Part shown: positions 11,268 to 21,202 of the stretch, piece after piece
Layout: every line of letters begins with the position of its first letter
How positions within the stretch are numbered: position 1 is the first letter of the stretch
NCBI GenBank assembly: GCA_963082875.1
Contig: OY720097.1
Location: forward strand, 23,382,501-23,446,500
Source: Corella eumyota
Taxonomy: Eukaryota > Chordata > Ascidiacea > Phlebobranchia > Corellidae
Direction of reading: 5' to 3'
DNA: 64,000 nucleotides
Made by a program: the position numbers and the translations under genes
Notes under the pieces: model-generated
What the model saw: the letters and a program-made list of their open reading frames with translations, nothing else
Told to the model about the DNA's origin: nothing
The model's database searches: none

Positions 11268-12793
11268 ATGAAATTGGTAATTTTTATAATTTTGATAAAG
11301 TTTGTTGTTATCAGAATGGAATTAACGCGTGAGTAAAAAAAAATAAAAATCTAAATCTAATGATTTTTATTTTATTTTGAAAGTTTAAAATATTTTATAG
11401 AATTCGAAGAAGGTCCCGACGGTTACAGATATTTATTATCAGCAAGAGAAGCAACCTACGAAACAGCAAAGTCGAATTGTGAGATGTTTAGAGACACAAG
11501 ATTGGCAATTCTAAACAAACCAGAACATTTTCAATTTATTAATTCATTTGATTGTAAGTTTAAGTTTTGCCATAAAAATATTTTTCACTACTTACTATCC
11601 ATGAAAATAATTAATCTAATTCTTGTTTTTTTTTAAATTGCTTATTTTTAGTTTCTTAATTAGGTTTTTAAATTGACAAACAATTATAATTAACTCAAAA
11701 CAGATATTTTTGTATTTCAACTAAACATATTTTAAAAATAAAATTTAGCCTCGTCGTTCTATTTTGTTGATTTAAAAAAGACTTTGTCACAAATTTACGA
11801 ATGGGGTGGAAATAATGGTCAAGTCCAAGTGGGTAGCAGGGAATTCCCCGGGTTCGTAACAATAGGTGATTGTGCCGTTATCAATCCAACCCACGGAGTT
11901 TATTCAGCTTTAACTTGCTCGGTCGAAAGAAATTATATTTGTCAACATATTCCAGGTTTGAAAATATTTTTACAGTTAATGACGTCACAAACACGTTAAT
12001 GACGTAACAAACACGTTGAGTGACGCAACCATTGATATTTTTAGAACCACTTACAGTACCAGCCCCAACTACAACAACAAAAGCGACAACACAAGAAACA
12101 ACTATGATGTCACAAGAAACAACCATGATGTCACAAGAAGCAACTATGACGTCACAAGAAACAACTATGATGTCACAAGAAACAACAATGACGTCACAAG
12201 AAACAACTATGTTGTCACAAGAAACAACTATGATGTCACAAAAAATAAATGTGACATCACAACAAACTACAATTGTTTCAACCAGTGACGTCGCAATCAC
12301 ATTTAATCAAACATCGAGCAACATCTCTGACGTCACAATTATTATTATTTCGGTTTGTTTGTTTATTTTAATTTTGTTTATTATCGGGGTGGTTGTTTGT
12401 TGGAGAAAGAAAAAACTGCAATCAGCCAATCAAAACGAAGCAGAATCAAGCAATCAAAATGAAGAAGAATCAGCCAATCAGAACGAAGCAGAAACAACCA
12501 ATCAGAACGAAGTGAGTGGAGTTAACGCAAATCCAGGTATTTGATTAGTTTAAATTATTTTGATTGACATTTTAAGATTATTTGTTGCTTGATTGCTTGT
12601 TATGATGTCACAATGTTTAATAAAGGTTTAAAAATTTACAGAAACGGTTCATTATGACGTCATAGACGATGGTGGTTACATCACACCAAATTCAAACCCA
12701 TATTTGGTTCCTATTACGTCACAAAGATTTAATAATCATGATTCGAACAATGAAGAAAGTTATGTGACAATGCAGTCTCTTATTCATTCATAA
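11268..12793 (+). CDS. C-type lectin-like receptor with mucin-like stalk and ITIM-like tail
   Basis: Five exons: 11268-11328, 11401-11553, 11749-11955, 12045-12536, 12642-12793; all internal introns are phase 1; 354 residues. A signal peptide (MKLVIFIILIKFVVIR) precedes a CTLD (about 20-140) with the cysteines of SNCEMF, GDCAVI, LTCSVE and NYICQH. No EPN/QPD or WND calcium motif was seen. A stalk of seven-residue repeats (ETTMMSQ-like, about 165-213) is Thr/Ser-rich and probably O-glycosylated. One membrane span lies at about 239-260, followed by RKKK, an NQNE-repeat segment, and tyrosines Y309 (VHYDVI, fits the ITIM pattern), Y317 (YITP), Y325 and Y345 (YVTM, a p85-type site). The ligand is unknown; the signalling role is inferred from motifs. 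A polyadenylation signal AATAAA lies at 12873-12878. Confidence 0.88.
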
Positions 12794-13173
12794 TGACGTC
12801 ATAATAAATTAACAATGTGTAATTGTTGTTCAAAAACTTCTTTTAATTAATTGTAATTATATTTTTAATTGTAATAAAAACTTTTAATTAATTTTAAAAT
12901 ATTTCCCAATATATTACACAAACAAAAACTTTTTACAAATGAACTAAAAATCGACAAAAAATATTTTGAAACAAAAATAATACAGTGATTCCAAAACTTA
13001 TTCTTGGTTATAATTTGTGACGTCACAATCTTAATTAACCCTGACATTATGACATCATAGATATTAAGAGATCATTTACTTCTCATGAACAACGTCACAA
13101 CAATTTTATCTGTGACGTTACAACGAGTATATTGTTCGTTTAAAATAATTTTTAATTCTTTTTTTAAACGTTT
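12794..13173. other. Convergent gap between lectin receptor and GPCR
   Basis: A 380 bp tail-to-tail interval holding both 3' UTRs. It contains AATAAA for the lectin gene and several TGACGTCA-type words, and no ORF of note. Confidence 0.6.
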
Positions 13174-16100
13174 TTAAACTGATTTAATTTGTCTTTCAAT
13201 TTCTCTGACGTCACTAAACCTGACATCATCAACGTTAGTATCTCTGACGTCATTAGCCATTAATCCTGTGCATTCTGTTTGGTTGAGTTGAGATCTTGTG
13301 ACGTTTTCTACTTCGCTTGTTACCTGAAAGTTTATTGGAAACACTGGTTAGAATTATTTATTGGAAACACTGGTGAGATTTATTTTGGAAACACTGAAGA
13401 TAATTATCTATTGAAAACACTTGTAAGATTTATTTATGGAAACACTAAAAATAAATATCTATTAGAAACATTGGTGAGGATTATTTTTTAGAAACACTGG
13501 TGAGAATTATTTTTTGGAAACACTGGTGGGAATTATTTATTGGAAACACTGGTGAGAATTTTTTTTATTAAATTCTCCCTTTTTTCTATCCCAACTCCTA
13601 TCTAGAAATCCCCTTAAATTTGTAAAAAAATTAACCCAATTTCTAAAATATGACGTATTGTAAGTGTAGGTTTCAAAATAATGTTGATTTGGTTGAAGGT
13701 TTTTCAGTAATACGTAAATTTCACTTACCCTCGATCTTTTTCCATTATTTTTCTTGATCTCGAACAAGGGGATTCTCCCTCGTTTGGTTCCATTTGAACC
13801 GCTATGTGCAGGGGAATTCCCGTGATCGCTACTCTGCTTGCTGAATCTTCGAGTTCCGATGAAATTACTCAACCGTTTCGACACGTTGTGATGTTGCTAT
13901 GACAAATACATTTTTTATTACGTCACAAGCTTCTATTACGTCACAAAAATGGACTTTTGTTATGTTCAAAATTTAAAATAAAAAATGTTTTCCACTTACA
14001 TTCTCACTGTTGGTGGCGCCCCCGTGCGCATGCGCAGTATGTGGAAGTGAACTTCCCCTTCTCAATCTCCTCCGAGTCCTCGCCAAACTCCCCCGAAGTC
14101 GATCCCCAAAGTTTTGACCCAGAAAGGTGTAAAGAATGGGGTTAATCGCCGAATTACTAAACCCCAGCGCTGCCAATATTTGCTCCCATGCGAAACAAGC
14201 GGCAGCCGAAATATTCAAACCTGACAAAAAAGTTTAAAGATTGTGATGAAATTATTTAAATTAAATAATTAACAGTTTCCGTAGTGTGGTATACTGGGTA
14301 TGGCTTCGAATTACGAGCAGAAAGTTTCGGGTTCGAGCCACACCATTGCCACTATATTTGCCTGTAAGCCCGGTGTTTACAGATAGCTTAAACACGTCAG
14401 AATATTACACTTTTTAAGAGTCGAAAGGTTTCGGGTTTGAGCCGCACCAATGCCACACTATTCGCCTTTTTTTATAAAATTTTATTTTTTTATAAATGTT
14501 TTATAAAATAGACTTTTATAATTTAATTCTAAAAATCAATATTTGTAGGTTAGATAAGTTTATAAACCCCTGTTTAACCTTCCAGATTATCCTTTATATT
14601 GGATTATAAAATTTATGTAAAAATTATTAAATTAAAGAATCTCAAAATCTTGGATCAATATTTTATTAAGTTTTAAGGTACTCTAAAAATTATTTATTAA
14701 TAACCCTTCGTTGATGTGGTTTTAGTTAAAATGTAAGTGTTTAAAAAAATACGATTTTTTGTTAAATATTCTGTTTTTTCGGTGTTAATTTAAAAAGTAA
14801 ATTAAAATTGAGGATAAACTAAAAATTACCGTTAATTTTGGCGAGTGAAAATATTTGATGCGGAAACCAGCAAATGACGAAACAGATCACCAACACTAAC
14901 ACCATGCGAGTGACTCTCTTGCGCATGTTAGCGGTTCTTTTGCCGGTCATATTTGCGACTTTATCCTCGGACACTCGAAGTTGTTTAACGATCATCGCAT
15001 AACTGATTGCTGGAAACAATTTAAAAAGTTAATTTTTTAGTAAATTTAAAATCTTTTTTTCAACTTTTTAACATTAAAGTTTAAATCTACTTTAGGCTCA
15101 AACTTTTTAGTTTAATTTCATCTGCTGACAGTTTAAAACATTGATGACATAGAAAAAAATGTTAAGGACAACACTTGACTTCACCACATTAGGACCTCGG
15201 TTCGAGTCCCACTGCCTTCATGCTGTAGTACCCTTGAGTAAGGCGCTTTAAACGGTATGAACTCCTGCTAAGCCAGCACTTAATCAGCAGCATAATTACC
15301 GCGCAATTATAATCTATAATTTCCCAAACTGCCACAGGCAACTCGAGACTGGGTCGGGGTAACAAATGTTACTCTATGTTTAAGTCGTGCATTCGACTTT
15401 CCCACATCGAGGATAAAAATATATAAAAAATGGTTAAACTTACTGATCACCACAAATGGGATGATAAACACGAGGACAAAGTTGGAGAAGAGCCACGCAG
15501 CATAAGAAGGTCCCTGATTCTCGTGCTTGCACGCGTATTCATCCGCCCCATATATTCCCTCGTAGAAATCAGTTTCGTTCAATTCCTCCTCTCCCTCCCC
15601 GTTGTAAGGATCGTCGACCATGTAATAATCTCCCGATGTTTCGTTCACGTCCTCGTAACTACAATTATGACGTCATAATAAAACATTGATAACACTGTAT
15701 CGTCATTAAGACATTGTGACGTCATTGCACAGAACTAACTGACACTGTGCTTTAAAGTTTATAAAAAAAAAAAAATTAAATAACTACGACGACGTCACAA
15801 TAAACACAACTACGTCACGATGACGTCACTTACAAGTAAAGTAGCGACATGTTGAGAGGTTCGCTTCCGGGAAAGTAAAGTTTACAAACTTGATTCTTCT
15901 CGATGTCGACCACTTGTGCGTACACCAACACAGGTGACGTCATCACTGCTGCAACCACCCACACGATGGCGCACACGAGCATCGTTCGTTTTCGCGTGCG
16001 AAGCTGTGACGTCATAAGTAAGATTTATTGACATTTTAACACAATGTTTAATTAGATTTATTAATTTAAATTGTTAATTAACAAGATAAATTAACAAAAT

Positions 16101-18430
16101 TAATTTTAAAATATTTCAGGTGTTTTCTAAAAGTTAAAAATTTTATCTAATTCGCGAACACCAAATCCCCCTTGTTGCGTCATAAATAAAAACAAAAGTT
16201 CCAGCAGAAAAACAAATTAGTCATCTGCTCGATTGGTAGTCACGTGACCTTAACCACGTGACACAAATTGTTTTGATTTAAATCGGGGTGCGTGTTATAA
16301 ATGCTCTATGACGTAACAAGAGGTTGTGTGATTATGACAGAGACTAAATACAGGAAAACGGAAATGATGAAACAAATAAGTTCCGGTTCAAACAATGGTC
16401 GTGTTGTGACGTCATAAATGTTTAAATTTTAATCAGATTTAATTGAAACTGAAAAATCTAATTTTTAATTTTTTTTTTGTTTTTTCTTAAATTTATTTAA
16501 TTTTTGATTCTTAAATTTTAGGTATTTTTTATTTAAAATATTTTCTTTTGTCTAAAATGTTTTTTTGTTTTAAATTCCACGAAGATTAAAAATTTTAATC
16601 AAATTATCCAATTTTTCGGAGTTTCACTTTGAACACGGATGACTGATTTCGCTGAATTTTACGCAAGATTAAACATCACGTGACCCGAGGAGATCACGTG
16701 ACTCATTCATTAATTATTTAAACTTATGAAAAAAAAAATTAATTTTCGAATGACCGACTGTTGTTAAAAAGTTCAATATTTAAAAGCTTTCGATTCGACC
16801 CCTAATAAACCCCGCGAGAATATGACATAACCTCCGTGTAATAAACGGCATTATGACGTCACTATAACCACGTGGGAATGCCATTTGTTACGATATAATG
16901 TTAAGTACAAATATTTAAGAAGTGAAAATATTTCAAAACATAACGAGTTCATTGATGAGGTTATAATAATAGAATTATGACGTAACAGTGACGTACCTGG
17001 TGTGATCGGGTGCTGTAAGCGACGGCGATGTAACGATCCACGCTCATGGCTGTTAAGAATAAAATCCCGGCGTAATAATTGAAGAATTTTAAACCGATGC
17101 AGATGGAGCATAAACCTAAAAAAATAAAAAAAATTAGAAATTAAAACGATTCGAAATCGATAATAAAATAAAATATGTCAAACTCTAACGTTTAAAAGGA
17201 AAGAACTTGTGAATAAAATTTCTATTCTAACTAAAGTAATTAAGATTTTTATTGAGTTTAATAATTAATGGAATAAGATCATTTAAATTTATAACATGAA
17301 AATAATTTTAAAGTTTTATAAATAATTAATAAATCTGCAATCTTTCAAGAATATTCGATAAAAAAAATCGTGTAGTTAACAATGTGTATCTGTTTAAACA
17401 ATCACCATTTAATAAAGTAATTGTTACGTCATATAATATTAATTTTTATAGCAGCAGAGAATTTTTCTAAACTGTTTTGTTAAAATATATTTTGTAGAAC
17501 CTTAAGTCTGGAGTTCGATCCCCACTGATAGCATGTAAAATATGATACTAATAAAACTTATTTAAACCTAAAAACTAATTAAAAAATCAATAAAATCTGA
17601 ACTGCCAAAAACAACTCGAGACTGGGTCAGGGTAACAATTGTTACTCTATGTTTAGGTCGTGAAGTCGATCTCACCACATCGTGGATAAATTAATAAAAA
17701 ACAATTAAATTCACCTCGTCCAAATGGCCACGTCATCAAAAGTTTCTGAAGACCAAATATGGGCAACGTCATCAGAAATAACGAATCCGCTACAGCGAGT
17801 TGTAAAACGTACATCGCTGTCACTGTTTTACCTGCAAGAAAAAAAAAGAAAAATCTGAAAATATTGAAAATATTAAAATCAAAAAACTTTAAAAATAAAA
17901 AAATAAAACTTTGGGTTAATCTTAAAACAAAATATAAAAGAAACTTTAAAAAAATCTACAGACAAATTCAGGACAACATTAATTACTAATTAATTTCAAT
18001 TACTGATTGCTAATTACTCACTAATTTCACCCCCGGCAAATATCACAAAGAACACGACCCCGTTTGCGAGTAACCCAACCACGGTGATTACCCCATAAAC
18101 AGCCGCTAACCCCACATCTAGGGGTTTCAAAATATTCTTGTCATTGTCCGGGTTAAAATTTTCGTATTCGGAGTCACGTGCGTGAATGACGTCATCTTCA
18201 TAGTCCGTGACGTCATCGTCGTCCGGATTACCTAGGTTACTGTTGCTAGGGTCATAAGCATTGACCCCACCATTGCTAGGGTCGTTGGTGTTGACTTCGT
18301 TGTTGCTAGGGTCGATGGTGTTTACGTCATCGTTGCTAGGGATTTTATTTATGACGTCATCGTTGCCAGGTTGTTGAAAACTGAAATCGAGTAAAAGAAA
18401 CAAACAAAAAAGTTTTAAGATTATTTTCAT
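13174..18430 (-). CDS. Rhodopsin-class (peptide-type) G protein-coupled receptor
   Basis: Nine exons: 18031-18430, 17715-17831, 16997-17115, 15834-16003, 15444-15658, 14830-15009, 14000-14220, 13729-13896, 13174-13323; 1,740 nt, 579 residues, with consistent phases. A signal peptide (MKIILKLFCLFLLLDF) and an acidic ectodomain with DPSN repeats precede TM1. Family motifs: LAVADSLF (TM2), MSVDRYIAV (TM3/DRY), CWFP (TM6), NPILY (TM7). TM3 and loop 2 cysteines (GLCSIC, YACKHE) can pair. Extracellular loop 2 is long, acidic and Tyr-rich, with NxT/S sites. The C-tail is basic, then Ser-rich. Sequence flavour is nearest the somatostatin/opioid/galanin-type peptide receptors, but the ligand cannot be named. 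The start is the ATG at 18430; an upstream in-frame TTG was not used. TGACGTCA words fall inside the coding and splice regions of exons 4 and 9. Confidence 0.9.
13330..13560. repeat. Minisatellite in GPCR intron 8
   Basis: About eight imperfect units of 28-29 bp built on ttggaaacactggtgagaat followed by tatttatt. A diverged piece of the same motif (ttatttggaaacactg) recurs at about 52,205-52,235. Confidence 0.75.
14276..14480 (+). repeat. S2 SINE in GPCR intron 6
   Basis: Head cgtagtgtggtatactgggt, B box tttcgggttcgagccacac, body gcttaaacacgtcag. A second partial B-box unit (tttcgggtttgagccgcacc) follows at about 14,420, the start of tandem growth. Confidence 0.8.
15174..15430 (+). repeat. 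S1 SINE in GPCR intron 5
   Basis: Plus-strand copy, antisense to the gene, ending 14 bp before exon 5: B box cggttcgagtcccact, ttaatcagcagcataattac, gactgggtcggggtaacaaa, cgaggataaa and an A-rich tail. The head is partly degraded. Confidence 0.85.
17493..17697 (+). repeat. Degraded S1 SINE in GPCR intron 2
   Basis: B-box region gagttcgatccccactga and the tail half (actcgagactgggtcagggt, gttactctatgtttaggtcg) survive; the middle is deleted or scrambled. Confidence 0.7.
18230..18370. repeat. 30 bp coding repeat in the GPCR ectodomain
   Basis: Four to five copies of a repeat of about 30 bp with the core gttgctagggtcg on the plus strand. On the coding strand it encodes DPSN-x-x-VNT/A units in the extracellular N-terminus. 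It is divisible by three, so copy-number change keeps the frame. Confidence 0.8.
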
Positions 18431-21202
18431 TTTCAAGTTTTAAAATTTCTAGAATAAAAAATTAATTCTGATTAATTAATTAAGTTAATTAGTTAACAAC
18501 TTCATCTAAAACTTCCTGAAATTTTTTAGCACTTAATTCTAAGCCGAGCTTTAAGTTGTGGTCGGGATGAAATCCCTCACGTTCGCTTATAAGCTTAACT
18601 ACGTCACAATGCCTAAATTTTGCGGGGCGAATTCATGCGTGAAATCGAATACGTCACAATTAAAATATTTTAAATTTGCATAAATTAAAAAATTTTCAAA
18701 ACAAAATCTGTTATTAACATTTTGAAGCTTAATGATCATTTTAAGATCTAGTTAAACCTACTTAAAACATTTTTTGTGTTTTTTCTATTTTTAAAATATT
18801 TTTACACGTTTTGCTCACTCATGCGTCTAATTTATACAACCTTATGACGTCACTATCTAAACAAACGATTCCGAAGCATCGGTGTTGGCTTAAAAAATAA
18901 TTATCGATTTTTGAATAAATTTTAACAAACAAAACAAATTTTCGTGGTTTTTAAAAACAACAAATCCTTAAAACTGTGAAACTAACTTCTTGGTTTACTT
19001 GGAATTAAAGCATGAACGGTTTTAAGTGAAAAGCTAGAATTTAATCTTAAAATCTCATTTTTTCCTTTTTTTTTACTCATGCAATCACGAAGATCACGAT
19101 TCTTAACTTTGATTAAAAATATTTGAATTTCTGAAATGTTTAAAACAAAATTTACCTAAGAAAATATTAAATTTTGCAGGTTTTTAACTCTAATACAACC
19201 ATATTTTTATCCAATTTGCTTCTTTTTGTTTATTCTAAATCCGGGAATTTAAATCATTTAAAAAACTTCTAATTTAACCAACTTAAAAACAAATAATTTT
19301 AAATATTTAAATTTTAAATTTTAATTCTGATATTTTTTCTCAAAACAAATGAAACCCACGACACTCTAATACCAAGAAGCGACATTAACGTTGTGACGTC
19401 ATAGTTACAAATATTTTGAACCGCGTATGGAAGCGGAAACTTCAAATATGACAATGAAGAGTTGTGACGTCATAAGCAAAATAATAAATTTGAAGACTGA
19501 CCTCATTTCTTGCATTAAATAATTATCTCAAAATAATTACAAAATTTAAAATAAAATTATGACGTCATAAAATACAAATTGTCACATCAGAATAAATAAA
19601 CGCGGTATATTCAAGCTAATTAATAAAAAGTTAATTTTCGTTCTGCTTAATTATTTTAAACTTTTATCAAATCTGTTTTGATAAAACTAAAACACCTTTT
19701 TGTTGATTACAGGTTTGTTTCCGCAGAGTGTGACGTCACAAAGGGATTTGTTTACTTTATGATTCGATTGTTTACGTTTGTTTGTGAGAAAAACAAAAAC
19801 AATTTGGTTAATAATTAAAACTAATTTTAATAAATTAAAAAAAAGATTTTTCTTCCAACATTAAATAAAAGAAAACATTTTCTTTTGACCTGAAATATTT
19901 TTAAAATAAATCTACATTCAATTAATCGACCTTTTACTAATTCTGATTGTTTCTGATTGTTTCTGATTGTTAATTAACAATTAAAACCGCGATTGAATAG
20001 AAACCTCGAAAAAATCCGGTTTTAAATTTTCATTGAATTCTAGAAACCTTAAATGTTCGAACAAACTCGAAATAACCACAACCTCGCATTCTAGAACGAA
20101 CATCTCGCATTACTTGCACGCGCGTGTTATTATGACGTCATCATCAACTCGCCTACGTCACCGATCCCTTGGGGTGAGGTTTTAACGAAGTGTTGATGGA
20201 AACAAAATTGTTGAAATTATTAGATTGCAAAATATTGATGACGTCATGTTTGGTTGCCAAGCAATAGTGACGTCACGATAATTGTGACATCATAATTAAA
20301 ATTAAGAAATGTTTTTTATAAAAGAAATTTTACTTCAATAAAAACTTAAATAAATAAAAACAAGAATATTAGAATATTAATTAACTCAAAAAATTAATTA
20401 GTAATTAAAAACAACTTTGATCTTTTTACTATTAGACTAAAACATAAAATATATTTTTACATCAAGAAGATTTAAATCTTAAAAGCTTTTACATTTAGAC
20501 AGCAATTAATAATTTATGAATAATTAATTAGGCTGAAAATTAATAAATTCTCGGAGGAGCTCGTATTTAATTTAGCGAATAATAAACCTGGGATTTAGTG
20601 GAAGAAAAATCGTTTTCTTTTTTTACTCAAAATTCAAACAATTTCACGCTTTAATAAACAGCTTAAATTAAACTAAAATATAAAATATTTATTGCAACAA
20701 AAATTAAAATTAAAATTTCTAAAAAAAACATATTTTTTACAAATAAATATTTAACAAGCTAACCTCTTTAGCGACATCTGCCGACACTAAATTTTCCAAA
20801 CAAATTCAAGATTTTTGTTGTAACTTAATTCGATATGACGTCACAAACAGAGTATTGTTACGATATAAAAGGTTTGTGTGCGTGAGTTATTGTGAGGCCA
20901 ACAAAAGTTAAAGAAATAAAAAGTTTTGTTGAAATTAAATTTTAAAATTTAGATTTTGTTTAACTTAGATTTTTGAGCGGATTCAATAATTGGATTTTAT
21001 GATGTCATAATAGTTTAATTGTTGTTAAATAGTTAAATTGTTATTTATAAGAACCAAATGTTAAACAGTTCAAATTCTGGAAATTTGTTAGTTTAAAAAC
21101 GAAAACTATTCTATTTGTTATTGTGACGTCATTAAAACTTAAAATAATACGACATTGAATAAAAAGTTGAATTATTACGTCATCAATTAAACCATTTGCA
21201 TA
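18431..21202. other. Divergent 2.8 kb intergenic region GPCR / ARM-TIR-SAM
   Basis: Probable shared regulatory region between two divergent starts. It has no supported ORF and no SINE. It is studded with TGACGTCA and near-matches (for example around 19,395, 19,560, 19,730, 20,130, 20,240 and 20,837). A short tctgattgtt triplication lies near 19,940. Confidence 0.6.
20837..20871 (+). promoter_or_regulatory. CRE-like word plus TATA box upstream of ARM-TIR-SAM
   Basis: TGACGTCACA (20837-20846) lies 17 bp upstream of TATAAAAG (20864-20871). This is a plausible core promoter for the gene starting at 21,203, which would imply a 5' UTR of about 300 bp. Function is inferred from the motifs only; the CRE word is very common in this part of the window. 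Confidence 0.45.

Noticed and set aside
11881-12300. Minus-strand frame with VVSCD repeats and an alternative plus frame with NNYDVTR repeats
   Set aside because: Shadows of the 21 bp lectin-stalk repeat; only the ETTMMSQ frame continues into the membrane span and tail with good splice sites.
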